A stretch of DNA of 64,000 bases from Brevibacillus porteri (GCF_003013475.1 NZ_PXZO01000064.1:1-64000); one strand, 5' to 3'. Counted from the first letter of the stretch, positions 39,870-48,944 are shown. Numbers and translations: made by a program. The notes: generated by a model not told the origin, from the sequence alone.

Positions 39870-41852
39870 GTGAGAGTTCGCTTAATAAATTGGAGTAGAA
39901 GCTTTAAAACGAGGTTAATCTCATCCTTCCTGTTAATTCTGCTTGTTCCTACTATTGTCGTTGGAACACTGGCTTCCAATCAGGCGAAGCAGGAGATGGA
40001 AAAGGAGATCTTGAGCAGCGCCAAAGAAAATGTCGGGCTGGTCAATTCGATTGTGACGAGTACGTTTAAACCCAAGCTGGATACTATTGAGTTTTTAGCA
40101 AAAACCATTAACAAAAGCATGTATCCTACCAAAGACAGTGCAGCGCTCGTTATGCCGCATCTGGATATTTACAGTGGAATGCTTTCGGACACGAATGGCG
40201 TAGGTTTGGGCACAGTGGACGGACAGTATTATCAATCCCCGAAGGTAACAGTTAAGGCTGGCTTTGATCCGCGAACGAGAGAATGGTACAAAAAAGCGAT
40301 GGAAAATAAGGGGAAGGCTGTCATTACCGAGCCGTATGTCTCAGCAGCATCAGGCAAAGTCATCGTTACCATTTCTAAAACGACGGATGATGGATCAGGT
40401 GTAGTCGGCATTGTGATGGGCGTCGAGCAGATCAAAGGTCTGGCGGACATGGTCAGTATCGGAAGCGACGGTTACGTCATGATTTTGGACAGCAACAAGA
40501 AGTTCGTTGTTCATCCTGAAAAAGAGTCTGGCACTGTGGCTGAAGAGAGCTATTTTGAAAAAATGTATGAAGGTGCATCAGGTGACTTCCGTTATGACGA
40601 GCAAGGTAACGAACAAGAAGTGCACTACACGACGAATGAGTTGACTGGCTGGAAAATCGCTGGAAAGCTGGATCGTTCGGAGATACTAAACTCTGTACAG
40701 CCTATCTTCACCTTTACGTACGCGACAATCGCCATTTGCTTGATTGTAGGAGGACTGATCGTAACCGTTGTTCTTCGCTCGATTATCCGATCGATTCAAG
40801 CGGTCAAGGTACATGCAGTCAAAGTGAGTGAGGGCATACTGACGGAGCCTATCCAGGTTCGATCCAATGACGAGATTGGGGAGTTGGGCCGCGCGTTCAA
40901 TACGATGCAAGACAACCTGCGCACGCTTATTTCAAATGTAGAGACAAGAGCAGAACAAGTGGCCGCTTCGTCTGAGCAATTAACTGCGAGTGCGCAGCAG
41001 ACGAGCATCGCCACTGAGCATGTTGCCACAGCCGTGCAAGAAGTTGCTGGCAGCGTAGAGAAGCAAACGAATGGAATTGACCAAAACGTCCACTCTCTCC
41101 AAAATATATCAGCCGGCGTAGCGCAAATTGTAGAGAGTGTGCATGGATTGACGGATATCGCTGAGCAAACAACCATTCACGCTGGTGAAGGCGGCGAATC
41201 GGTTCAGAAGGTGATGGGCCAGATGAACTCGATTCACGCATCTGTGGAACAGCTCAATCACATGGTCCATTCCCTTTCTGAACGTTCCAGAGACATTGTT
41301 GCCTTCTCCGAAGTGATCAGTGGAATTTCGCAGCAAACAAACCTGCTGGCACTGAATGCAGCGATCGAAGCGGCGCGGGCTGGCGAGCATGGCAAGGGGT
41401 TTGCGGTTGTAGCAACAGAGGTAAGGCTGTTGGCGGAGCAATCGCAGGAATCGGCCAAGCAAATTTCCGACCTTATCGTAGAAATTCAACGCGATACGCA
41501 AGAATCCGTTGAGACTATGGAGAAAGTCAGACGCGATGTCTCGGAAGGCTTAAGGATTTCCAAAGGTACGATTGATAAATTCGAGGAAATTTTGACAAGC
41601 ACGAAACAAACAAATCCTCGTATCGAGGAGGTCTCGTCGATCGCTCAACAAATCGTGGCAACTGTTGCGGAAGTGAAGGTAACAGCGAACGAGTTGGCGA
41701 TGATTGCAAAAGGCAATGCTGAGACCGCAGAGGAAGTAGCCGCTTCTACAGAAGAGCAGCTCGCATCGATGCAAGAAGTCTCAGCCTCTGCCCAATCTCT
41801 GTCATCGTTGGCAGAAGAGCTAAATGCGATGATTAATAAATTTCGCTACTAA
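39870..41852 (+). CDS. Methyl-accepting chemotaxis protein (dCache type), first tandem copy
   Basis: The GTG start at 39870 has a weak ribosome site. The 660-residue receptor has a membrane span at about 14-34 (LISSFLLILLVPTIVVGTLA), an outer dCache domain (about 40-280, with DGQYYQSPKVTVKAGFDPRTREWY), a second span near 285-305, HAMP (about 305-360) and the signalling domain with the hairpin tip ISQQTNLLALNAAIEAARAGEHGKGFAVVATEVRLLAEQS. It passes ligand binding to CheA/CheW. The next gene is a close paralogue. Confidence 0.95.
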   Translation: MRVRLINWSRSFKTRLISSFLLILLVPTIVVGTLASNQAKQEMEKEILSSAKENVGLVNSIVTSTFKPKLDTIEFLAKTINKSMYPTKDSAALVMPHLDIYSGMLSDTNGVGLGTVDGQYYQSPKVTVKAGFDPRTREWYKKAMENKGKAVITEPYVSAASGKVIVTISKTTDDGSGVVGIVMGVEQIKGLADMVSIGSDGYVMILDSNKKFVVHPEKESGTVAEESYFEKMYEGASGDFRYDEQGNEQEVHYTTNELTGWKIAGKLDRSEILNSVQPIFTFTYATIAICLIVGGLIVTVVLRSIIRSIQAVKVHAVKVSEGILTEPIQVRSNDEIGELGRAFNTMQDNLRTLISNVETRAEQVAASSEQLTASAQQTSIATEHVATAVQEVAGSVEKQTNGIDQNVHSLQNISAGVAQIVESVHGLTDIAEQTTIHAGEGGESVQKVMGQMNSIHASVEQLNHMVHSLSERSRDIVAFSEVISGISQQTNLLALNAAIEAARAGEHGKGFAVVATEVRLLAEQSQESAKQISDLIVEIQRDTQESVETMEKVRRDVSEGLRISKGTIDKFEEILTSTKQTNPRIEEVSSIAQQIVATVAEVKVTANELAMIAKGNAETAEEVAASTEEQLASMQEVSASAQSLSSLAEELNAMINKFRY

Positions 41853-41869
41853 ATAGTCATTCAATATCG

Positions 41870-41906
41870 ACCGTCCTGTCTATCATACATAAGCAGGGCG
41901 GTTTTT
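41870..41906 (+). terminator. Rho-independent terminator after first chemoreceptor
   Basis: ACCGTCCTG pairs with CAGGGCGGT (one wobble) followed by five T. A second GC hairpin with seven T follows at about 41919-41943. Confidence 0.8.
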
Positions 41907-41993
41907 CTATGGCCTCGGGGGCCGTATACTCCCCGCTTTTTTTATATCTATTACAGTTCTATATATTTTTTACTTCATTAAGTTTCCTTCGTT

Positions 41994-42001
41994 ACCGATA
42001 T
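41994..42001 (+). promoter_or_regulatory. Sigma-D-like -10 of second chemoreceptor gene
   Basis: ACCGATAT matches GCCGATAT at 7 of 8 bases, 68 bp before the start, at the same relative place as in the first copy. The -35 is poor. Confidence 0.5.
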
Positions 42002-42068
42002 AAAAAATTAGGACTTCACCAACATGAATCGTTTATCCAAATACAACTTAGAAAGAAGATGAAATGAA

Positions 42069-44048
42069 GTGAAAGTTAACCTTAGGAATTGGTTCAGAAG
42101 CTATCGAACCAAACTTATCATCACATTTCTCTTGATTCTGCTAGTCCCTTCCCTTGTCGTGGGAAGCCTGGCTTACCATCAAGCGAAACAAGAAATTGAA
42201 AGACAGATCATGGACAGCGCGAACGAAAACGTCGATTTGGTCAACTTCATCGTCAGCAATACGTTTGAGGGCAAAAAGAAGGATGCTGACTATTTGGCAA
42301 AAGATATCACACCTAGCGTGAAATCAGCTGATGTTCAAGAAGAAATCATGCATCATCTGGAGATGTATATGGGTATGCATGCGGAAGCGTCCAGTATCAG
42401 TCTGGGAACGGTTGACGGACAGTACTTCCGCGCTCCCAAGCAAGAAGTACAGGCAGGGTTTGATCCGCGTACGAGAGACTGGTACAAAAGAGCGATGGAA
42501 AACAAAGGGACTGTCGTCGTGACAGAGCCCTATATTTCGGCGGTATCAGGTGAGGTTTTAGTAGCGGTAGCAAGAACGACGGAGGATGGTGCAGGGGTTA
42601 TCTGCATTACAGTTGGGATTGAACAGATCAAACAACTGGCAAACTCAGTCAGCATCGGTTCCGACGGAGATGTCATCGTAGTGGACAGCAATAAGAAGTA
42701 TGTCGTCCATCCGGAAAATCAGGCAGGAACGCTGGCACAAGAAAGTTATTACGATAACATGTATCAAGCAGAAACAGGTAAATTCAATTACGAGGAGCAA
42801 AGCATCCCGAAACAGATTTACTATGTGACGAATCCGGCTACTGGTTGGAAAATTGCCGGGTCGATGTACCTGTCTGAGGTTGAGGATGCTGCACAGCCGA
42901 TTTTCGCGCAAACGTTTTGGACGATTACGATCTGCTTGGTGCTGGGAGGACTCATTGTAGCAGCTGTACTGCGTTCCCTTCTCCAGTCCATCCAGGAAGT
43001 GAAGATACATGCGGTCAGAGTGAGCCAAGGTATTTTAACTGACCCGATTAAAGTACGGTCAAACGACGAAATTGGTGAGCTCGGCCATGCTTTTAACACG
43101 ATGCAGGATAACCTGCGCGCGCTCATTTCCGATGTCGAGGCCAGAGCGGAGCAAGTAGCAGCGTCTTCGGAGCAATTGACTGCGAGTGCGCAGCAGACGA
43201 GCATTGCAACCGAGCTTGTAACGACTGCTGTTCAGGAGGTAGCTGGCAGTGCGGAACAACAAACGAGCGGAATCGACCAAAATGTTCGCTCATTGCATGA
43301 CATTTCGGAAGGGGTCACACGGATTGTAGAGAGTGTCAATGTGTTGTCGGATACTGCTCAGCAAACAACGGTTCAGGCAGAAGAAGGTGGCAACTTTGTC
43401 GCTCAGGTCATGAGTCAGATGAAGTCGATTCATGAATCGGTAGAGCAGTCGGATCGCATGACCAAATCGCTCTATGATCGTTCGAAAGAAATCGGTACGA
43501 TCTCGGATGTCATCAGCGGAATTGCCCAGCAGACGAATTTGCTGGCATTGAATGCTGCGATTGAAGCGGCGCGGGCTGGTGAGCATGGCAAAGGCTTTGC
43601 GGTTGTTGCTACAGAGGTGCGCCTGTTGGCTGAGCAATCACAATTGTCGGCCAAGCAAATTTCAGAATTGATCTCAGAGATTCAGCGGGAAACTAAGCAA
43701 TCCGTCGACAACATGGAAAAAGTCAGACTGGATGTTGCAGAAGGCTTGAACGTTTCGGAGGAGACGATTCACAAGTTTGAAGGCATCATGGAAAGCACCA
43801 GACTGACCAATCCACATATCGCAGAGGTCTCCGTGATCGCACAGCAAATCTTGGCTGCTGTTCAGGAAGTAACCGCGACAGCCAATGTGCTCGTCACCAT
43901 TGCGAAAAGCAATGCCGAAACGGCCGAGGAAGTAGCAGCTTCTACCGAGGAGCAGCTCGCCTCCATGCAAGAGATCTCATCCTCTGCTCAATCCTTGTCG
44001 TCATTGGCGGAAGAGCTGAAAGTATTGATCAATAAGTTTACCTATTAA
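42069..44048 (+). CDS. Methyl-accepting chemotaxis protein (dCache type), second tandem copy
   Basis: The GTG start and its leader (AACTTAGAAAG...) mirror those of the first copy. The 659-residue protein has the same order: span, dCache domain with DGQYFRAPKQEVQAGFDPRT, second span, HAMP and signalling domain with IAQQTNLLALNAAIEAARAG. The signalling domain is nearly identical to the first copy; the sensor domain differs more, so ligand range may differ. Clear tandem duplication. Confidence 0.95.
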   Translation: MKVNLRNWFRSYRTKLIITFLLILLVPSLVVGSLAYHQAKQEIERQIMDSANENVDLVNFIVSNTFEGKKKDADYLAKDITPSVKSADVQEEIMHHLEMYMGMHAEASSISLGTVDGQYFRAPKQEVQAGFDPRTRDWYKRAMENKGTVVVTEPYISAVSGEVLVAVARTTEDGAGVICITVGIEQIKQLANSVSIGSDGDVIVVDSNKKYVVHPENQAGTLAQESYYDNMYQAETGKFNYEEQSIPKQIYYVTNPATGWKIAGSMYLSEVEDAAQPIFAQTFWTITICLVLGGLIVAAVLRSLLQSIQEVKIHAVRVSQGILTDPIKVRSNDEIGELGHAFNTMQDNLRALISDVEARAEQVAASSEQLTASAQQTSIATELVTTAVQEVAGSAEQQTSGIDQNVRSLHDISEGVTRIVESVNVLSDTAQQTTVQAEEGGNFVAQVMSQMKSIHESVEQSDRMTKSLYDRSKEIGTISDVISGIAQQTNLLALNAAIEAARAGEHGKGFAVVATEVRLLAEQSQLSAKQISELISEIQRETKQSVDNMEKVRLDVAEGLNVSEETIHKFEGIMESTRLTNPHIAEVSVIAQQILAAVQEVTATANVLVTIAKSNAETAEEVAASTEEQLASMQEISSSAQSLSSLAEELKVLINKFTY

Positions 44049-44066
44049 TCTGTGTCCCTAAACAAA

Positions 44067-44106
44067 CGAAGCGCCCTGTCTCTAGTCATACGAGCAGGGC
44101 GCTTCG
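44067..44106 (+). terminator. Strong hairpin after second chemoreceptor
   Basis: CGAAGCGCCCTG (44067-44078) pairs perfectly with CAGGGCGCTTCG (44095-44106). There is no long T run, so it may act as an mRNA end stabiliser rather than a classic terminator. Confidence 0.6.
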
Positions 44107-44166
44107 CTGTATAGATGTGATAACATATGGGCAACACAAGCGATATGGATTTAGGAGATGGGAACG

Positions 44167-44703
44167 ATGAACATGAGGATCAGAATAGAACAGGTAGATG
44201 ATTATTCCGTTACTGAAAAGGTCGTAAAGAGTGCATTCGCGAATGCGGAGTTCAGCGATCACAAAGAACATGAATTGGTGTCTCGCATCAGAAAATCTGA
44301 TGCATTCATCCCCGCGTTATCTCTAGTTGCGATTGATGAAGAAAATCAACAAATCGTTGGCCATATTCTTTTGTCGAAAATCTCCATTCGCAATGACAAT
44401 CAGAGCATAGAGTCACTTGCACTTGCCCCAGTGTCAGTCCTGCCTGGTTATCAAAGCAAAGGAATCGGAAAGAAATTAATTCTCGAAGCCCTCCAAAAAG
44501 CAAAAGAACGGGGATACCAATCTGTTGTTGTTCTCGGGCATTCCGAATATTACCCAAAGTTTGGCTTCCAAAAAGCTTCGCACTGGGGAATAAAAGCACC
44601 TTTCGACGTACCGGATGAGGTATTTATGGCTTTGGAACTGCAAGAAAATGCACTGGCTCAAGTCTCGGGCGTTGTTGTATACTCCAGTGCTTTTTTTGAA
44701 TAG
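44167..44703 (+). CDS. GNAT family N-acetyltransferase
   Basis: ATG 44167 lies nine bases after AGGAG; an in-frame ATG at 44158 overlaps the ribosome site. The 178-residue protein has the acetyl-CoA site LAPVSVLPGYQSKGIGKKLI (Q/RxxGxG/A form) and the later GHSEYYPKFGFQKA segment typical of YhbS-like members. Substrate unknown. It stands alone after the chemoreceptor hairpin. Confidence 0.88.
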   Translation: MNMRIRIEQVDDYSVTEKVVKSAFANAEFSDHKEHELVSRIRKSDAFIPALSLVAIDEENQQIVGHILLSKISIRNDNQSIESLALAPVSVLPGYQSKGIGKKLILEALQKAKERGYQSVVVLGHSEYYPKFGFQKASHWGIKAPFDVPDEVFMALELQENALAQVSGVVVYSSAFFE

Positions 44704-44818
44704 GTAGGGATAGTTAATGAAAAGAAACGCAGATTTCTTTATTCCTAATTATGGTAATATAAAGTGCCTACCAATTCGAGAAAAAACGGAATCGTATGTC
44801 GGAGGGGAAAAGGAAGAA

Positions 44819-45160
44819 ATGGAACTCAGGCGAAACGAATCGATTGTGCTAGAGAATATAGCAGCATACCTATTCAGAGGAATGGAAGGAGTAGGTGGGA
44901 GGTTAACGATTACGAGTGAAAGACTTTATTTTCAACCACACAGTCTCAATATTCAAACACAACCTCTCGAATTAAACTTGAAGGATATGGCGGCAGTTGA
45001 AAAGCGGAATACGCTGTTCGTGATCCCAAACGGAATGAAAATCAAGATGCATAACGGACAAGAGCATAAATTTGTTGTATGGAAACGAGCGGAGATCATC
45101 GGAATGATCCAGGATACAAAAATGAAGCAAAAAATGACGGTGATCATTAAGACGAGGTAA
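44819..45160 (+). CDS. GRAM-domain protein
   Basis: I favour ATG 44819 after AAGGAAG; the frame is open back to ATG 44717, but that has a poor ribosome site and the extra part has no domain. The 113-residue product is one GRAM-like domain: ESIVLENIAAYLFRGMEGVG, GGRLTITSERLYFQPH and IPNGMKIKMHNGQEHKFVVW. Such domains bind lipids or membranes. Role in this host unknown. Confidence 0.75.
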   Translation: MELRRNESIVLENIAAYLFRGMEGVGGRLTITSERLYFQPHSLNIQTQPLELNLKDMAAVEKRNTLFVIPNGMKIKMHNGQEHKFVVWKRAEIIGMIQDTKMKQKMTVIIKTR

Positions 45161-45174
45161 GCTATCCGTTCAAT

Positions 45175-45213
45175 GAAAATCGCCCTGCTACAAGCAATGC
45201 TGCGCAAGGCGAT
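45175..45213 (-). terminator. Terminator of the minus-strand small gene
   Basis: ATCGCC and GGCGAT form the stem; in minus-strand direction four T follow at 45179-45176. It lies just after the 45223 stop. Confidence 0.55.
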
Positions 45214-45222
45214 TCCCACATC

Positions 45223-45492
45223 TTACAAGTCCTTTGCAATGTGCGGTTTGCTATAATGACTGGTACCCCCACCGCCAACCAATACTCTTCCACCTTGTCT
45301 GAAGATGAGCAATTTCCTAGATCCATTTGAAAGCAGTACAGTAATTTTTGCTCGATTCGCTGTTGCAATATAAATAACGTAACCAGTTCTGGAGATTACC
45401 GTACGCCAGTTGCGATCGAATTCAGAGCGCAGAACCCGATTGGAATACACTTGGTTTTCCACGCGTCTCGCAGTGATTCTTTTCTTTTTCAT
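45223..45492 (-). CDS. Small basic protein, unknown
   Basis: ATG at 45492 is ten bases after GGAGGTG on the minus strand. The 89-residue product is basic (KKKRITARRVENQVYSNR) with a beta-type middle (VIYIATANRAKITVLL) and a glycine run near the end. I know no family. The good ribosome site and downstream terminator support it as a gene. Confidence 0.6.
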   Translation of the reverse strand: MKKKRITARRVENQVYSNRVLRSEFDRNWRTVISRTGYVIYIATANRAKITVLLSNGSRKLLIFRQGGRVLVGGGGTSHYSKPHIAKDL

Positions 45493-45660
45493 CGAGACTT
45501 AACACCTCCCGTCAATCTATCCTATTCAGGGGGGAGAAAAAGGAATGGACAAGAGTTGTAGGCGATTTTACTATTTTCGTTGCAACAACACAGGAAGCGT
45601 TCTATGATAACACCAAGGACGGTATCCATTGTAAGAGCCGTAAAAAAGGAGTGAAAGACA

Positions 45661-45894
45661 ATGGCAAAAAGCGCAGCACGCAAGCAACGGGAAAAGCTGG
45701 CCCGTGAAGGCAAAAGAAATCCGGATCTCAACAGAAGCATTTTCGCTTTTGCTGACATGAGACAGCGGACGACGAAGACCAGAGCAGAAAAACTGAATCA
45801 ACAGAAGCACAAAAGGTCGTTATCCTACCAAAGTGATGATGGCCTTTTTTATTTTATGAAAGCTTCTAGTAGAAGCTTCCTGCATATATCCTAG
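45661..45894 (+). CDS. Small basic protein conserved in Bacillales-like genomes, unknown
   Basis: ATG 45661 follows AAAAAGGAGTG. The 77-residue product has a lysine/arginine-rich start (MAKSAARKQREKLAREGKR) and KTRAEKLNQQKHKR, a form seen in small nucleic-acid-binding-like proteins of bacilli. Its last 20 codons overlap a terminator-like hairpin (AAAAGGTC/GGCCTTTT, 45809-45852), so the C-terminus may be a recent extension. Confidence 0.65.
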   Translation: MAKSAARKQREKLAREGKRNPDLNRSIFAFADMRQRTTKTRAEKLNQQKHKRSLSYQSDDGLFYFMKASSRSFLHIS

Positions 45895-45944
45895 GTAAGC
45901 GATCCCTTAACTGATGGTTAGTACGCCGAGCTCAACTGCAGAAT

Positions 45945-46259
45945 ATGATTTTAACCATCAATCATAATAATGGAATAATGCTCTGTCTTAGAAAATGTTC
46001 CCGAAAACAAAGCTTGGTGATAAATTATTTTATATGGAAAATTGAAATGTGGGTAGATGAAAAAACAGGGGTTCTATTAAAATTAATAACAACAGATAAA
46101 GGTGGGAATGTAAAAAATAGTATTGAAGTTTTAAATATAAACTTTGAGACTAATTTAGCGAAAACCACCAGCAGGATGTTTGATACAGACGACACCAAAG
46201 GATATAAAGAATTAAAATTAGATGACAAAAAACCATCCGACAAGAAACACAAGAAATAG
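45945..46259 (+). pseudogene. Fragment of a LolA/lipoprotein-sorting-like gene
   Basis: From about codon 36 the frame reads WVDEKTGVLLKLITTDKGGN and SIEVLNINFETNLAKTTSRMF, which looks like the last strand pairs of a LolA-like or sigma-regulator lipoprotein. The first 30 codons look unrelated and there is no ribosome site or signal peptide. The DNA is more AT-rich than its neighbours. A decayed 3' end of a larger gene is most likely. Confidence 0.5.
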
Positions 46260-46277
46260 AATGAAATGTCGGATAGC

Positions 46278-46324
46278 AAACCTTACTTCTTTCATATAAC
46301 ATGGAGTAAGGTTTTTTATTTTTT
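46278..46324 (+). terminator. Rho-independent terminator
   Basis: AACCTTAC and GTAAGGTT form an 8-bp stem with a 17-nt loop, followed by a long T-rich run. Confidence 0.8.
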
Positions 46325-46343
46325 CCAGGGCGGTGAGGGATTA

Positions 46344-46799
46344 ATGAATAGAAAATGGTTTATTGTTATCATAATGCTAAGCGCTCCTGGGATATTAAGT
46401 GCCAATATGGGTATCTCTCAAATAGAAGACTCAATTACAGCTCAATATTCAACTAGTTCTCGTTCCATTATAGAAAATACAGCATTTGATTCTGAAGAAC
46501 CGAATTGGCTCAAAAAATCGGAAGACAATTCAAATGAATATCTTGTCCATGATGGATACTTCTATTTTCCGGTTGAAGAGGATCTTACCGAAACCAACAT
46601 AGATAAAGTTCTTGGCACGGTGAGTAGAATAGGCGAATGGGAGGAGTTCAAAGAGGGGGATACTCCCTACTTCCTCCCGGGTAGTATATACTACACAATA
46701 AAAAGCGTACCAGATAAGAACAAAATCGCAATCGAAATCGTGAAGAATGAAACCAAAAAATATCAGGTGCTGGAAAAAGGTCATCCGGTTCCAAAGTGA
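46344..46799 (+). CDS. Exported protein of unknown function
   Basis: ATG 46344 follows GGCGGTGAGGG; an earlier in-frame ATG (46266) lies in the terminator. The 151-residue product has a signal-peptide-like start (NRKWFIVIIMLSAPGILSA). The rest has VGT/VSRIGEWEEFKEGDTPYFLPG, a pattern seen in small secreted proteins of bacilli. Stop overlaps the GTG at 46796, and the next gene follows closely. Confidence 0.65.
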   Translation: MNRKWFIVIIMLSAPGILSANMGISQIEDSITAQYSTSSRSIIENTAFDSEEPNWLKKSEDNSNEYLVHDGYFYFPVEEDLTETNIDKVLGTVSRIGEWEEFKEGDTPYFLPGSIYYTIKSVPDKNKIAIEIVKNETKKYQVLEKGHPVPK

Positions 46800-46810
46800 G
46801 GCATCGCATC

Positions 46811-47131
46811 ATGAAACACAGCTACATAAATCTTCCAGACTCATCCATTCATCCCGAATGCGCGAGAGCCATTCAACATCTCCTCCAACTGAAGGACCCA
46901 AAACGCGAAGACTTTTTGGCGCTGAAAACGTACGGTACTGACCGTTATTCGGCAATGGGGTGGGAGGAGCTACAGACGTACATCAATGAAAAGACCGTCA
47001 TCATTGTCGAGCAGTTTGAAAATGAACAAAATATTATGTCTGCCTTGCGCTGGGTAGCGAGAGGATTGCCGGTTTGGCTAGCGATTCGAAAAGTGCGAGC
47101 GGATTATTCTGTGTATGGATACAAGAAGTAG
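46811..47131 (+). CDS. Conserved-looking small protein, unknown
   Basis: ATG 46811 follows GTGAGG at nine bases. The 106-residue product is soluble and helical, with DSSIHPECARAIQHLLQLKD, MGWEELQTYINEKTVIIVEQF and a basic tail. No motif I recognise. It may be co-transcribed with the exported protein. Confidence 0.6.
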   Translation: MKHSYINLPDSSIHPECARAIQHLLQLKDPKREDFLALKTYGTDRYSAMGWEELQTYINEKTVIIVEQFENEQNIMSALRWVARGLPVWLAIRKVRADYSVYGYKK

Positions 47132-47234
47132 CCTGTCTTTTAAAAAAAATATATGTAAATAATAGAAATAATACTGCGCTAACGAAAAGATAGGTCTATT
47201 ATTGTCAGTATCAGCAACATTGGAGGGAGACATC

Positions 47235-47936
47235 ATGACAGAATACTTACTTAGCTTACTACAAATCATTATGATCAACCTGGTCCTGAGTGGAGACAAT
47301 GCAGTCGTTATTGCTCTTGCCTGTCGGAACCTGAATCCAAAGCTGCAGAAAAAAGCCACCTTTTGGGGGAGCTTCGGTGCAATCGGATTGCGGATCATTC
47401 TTACCTTCATTGCCATCTGGCTGTTGAAAATCCCGTTTGTCCAAGTCGTCGGAGGACTTTTGCTCATCTGGATTGCGGTCAAGCTGTTAAAAGGTGAGGA
47501 TGAGGACAGTCACATTGGTGGCGGAGCGAGTTTTGTTGAGGCACTTAAAACCATTATTTTTGCTGATCTGATTATGAGTCTGGACAATGTCATTGCCGTA
47601 GCGGGAGCAGCGAACGGGAACCCGGTTTTGGTCATCATCGGTCTTGCCATCAGCATTCCACTCATCATTTGGGGAAGCCAGTTGCTGATGAAGCTGATGA
47701 ACCGTTTTCCGATCATCGTATTATTAGGGGCGGCTTTGCTTGGATATACAGCAGGAGAAATGATTGTAGGAGACAAAGCAGTTGGCAGCTTCCTAGATGG
47801 GGTAATGCCTTCGTTGCATATGATTTTGCCGGTAGCATTGGCACTTCTGGTGATCGTGATTGGAAACTATTTGAAACGGAAGGAGAAAAATGTGTTAAAT
47901 AAAGAAGTGACAAATAATCATGCGGAGACACTATAG
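47235..47936 (+). CDS. TerC family integral membrane protein (YjbE-like)
   Basis: ATG 47235 follows TTGGAGGGAG; the frame is open to 47202 without a ribosome site. The 233-residue protein has seven hydrophobic segments and the two TerC metal-site motifs: NLVLSGDNAVVIALACR (about 16-32) and DLIMSLDNVIAVAGAA (about 115-130). Family members export manganese, often to load secreted enzymes or prevent overload. The LysR gene starts two bases after its stop, suggesting co-transcription. No manganese riboswitch was seen in the 100-bp leader. Confidence 0.92.
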   Translation: MTEYLLSLLQIIMINLVLSGDNAVVIALACRNLNPKLQKKATFWGSFGAIGLRIILTFIAIWLLKIPFVQVVGGLLLIWIAVKLLKGEDEDSHIGGGASFVEALKTIIFADLIMSLDNVIAVAGAANGNPVLVIIGLAISIPLIIWGSQLLMKLMNRFPIIVLLGAALLGYTAGEMIVGDKAVGSFLDGVMPSLHMILPVALALLVIVIGNYLKRKEKNVLNKEVTNNHAETL

Positions 47937-47938
47937 CT

Positions 47939-48811
47939 ATGGAATATCGCGATTGGTACATTCTCCAAACCTTGTACCAGGAACAAAACATCACAAAAAC
48001 AGCCGAAAGCTTGTATTTGTCCCAGCCTGCGCTGACCAAACGACTGCGGCAGATTGAAAAAGAATTTGGCGTACAGATCGTGCAACGGGGGAGTAGAGGC
48101 GTTCAGTTCACTCCGCAAGGCGAGTACTTGGCCAAATGCGCAGATGAAATGCTGCTCAGACTGCGCAATATCAAGGAGCATGTCTTGAACATGGGAGACG
48201 AGGTCAATGGTACGCTCCGGCTGGGGGTTTCCAACTATTTTGCACGGTACAAGCTCCCGATGATCTTGAAAAAGTTCAAGGAGATCTATCCAAACGTCGA
48301 GTACAAGGTAATGACAGGATGGAGCAAAGACGTCTACAAGTCCGTGTATAATCAGGACGTGCACGTAGGCTTTGTCCGGGGAAGCTACAACTGGTCCGAC
48401 CAAAAGTACTTGCTGTTCGAGGAATCGGTCTATGTCGTTTCCACGGAACCCATTCATATCGACGACCTGCCCAGCCTGCCGCGAATCGACTATGAGACCG
48501 ATCCGATGCTGCGGGCGTTAGTGGACGACTGGTGGACCGAACGATTTTCCCAACCACCGCTGATCGGCATGGAGGTCGACAAGTCGGATACATGCAGTGA
48601 AATGGTAGCAAACGGTTTGGGGTATGCCATCCTTCCACGAGGCATGCTGAATGGCAAAGACGATCTGCACATGATTGAGCTGACCAGCGCAGAGGGGGAG
48701 CCGATCAAGCGAAGTACCTGGATGTTTTATCATGCCGACTCAATGGACTTGCAAATGGTCAAGGCATTTGTACGCTTCATGGAGCAGGGTGAGATATCAT
48801 TCATCGATTAA
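47939..48811 (+). CDS. LysR family transcriptional regulator
   Basis: The 290-residue protein has the LysR helix-turn-helix in residues 1-62 (QNITKTAESLYLSQPALTKRLRQIEKEFG) and a periplasmic-binding-like effector domain (about 90-290) with LRLGVSNYFARYKLP. It lies two bases after terC and upstream of the AbrB-like and tct genes on the same strand, and may control these carboxylate transport genes, as CitR-type regulators do. A terminator and palindromes separate it from them. Confidence 0.92.
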   Translation: MEYRDWYILQTLYQEQNITKTAESLYLSQPALTKRLRQIEKEFGVQIVQRGSRGVQFTPQGEYLAKCADEMLLRLRNIKEHVLNMGDEVNGTLRLGVSNYFARYKLPMILKKFKEIYPNVEYKVMTGWSKDVYKSVYNQDVHVGFVRGSYNWSDQKYLLFEESVYVVSTEPIHIDDLPSLPRIDYETDPMLRALVDDWWTERFSQPPLIGMEVDKSDTCSEMVANGLGYAILPRGMLNGKDDLHMIELTSAEGEPIKRSTWMFYHADSMDLQMVKAFVRFMEQGEISFID

Positions 48812-48824
48812 GCCGGGAAAAAGG

Positions 48825-48865
48825 AACTGCTGGGAACTCTCTGAATGGGAGCCAGCAGTTTTTTT
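48825..48865 (+). terminator. Rho-independent terminator after the LysR gene
   Basis: AACTGCTGG pairs perfectly with CCAGCAGTT around an 18-nt loop, then seven T. Confidence 0.88.
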
Positions 48866-48866
48866 G

Positions 48867-48944
48867 TGAAAAACGTCTCGACGTTTTTCATAAAAGTAGA
48901 TAAGACCGCTTGCGGTCAAACAAAACGGTCATGACCGTTTTGTT
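48867..48944. repeat. Three consecutive perfect palindromes
   Basis: TGAAAAACGTC-TC-GACGTTTTTCA (48867-48890), GACCGC-TT-GCGGTC (48904-48917) and a 26-bp perfect palindrome centred on GGTCATGACC (48919-48944). The second and third share the half site CGGTC. They lie 130 bp before the AbrB-like gene, so they could be operators; as RNA they would make three hairpins in a row. Confidence 0.6.

Noticed and set aside
40796..41501. Several minus-strand frames opposite the chemoreceptor genes
   Set aside because: They recur at the same place in both duplicated genes because the coding strand is conserved; they have no ribosome sites.
47132..47234. Manganese riboswitch (yybP-ykoY type) before the TerC gene
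   Set aside because: Only about 100 nt, AT-rich, without the conserved paired loops of that riboswitch.
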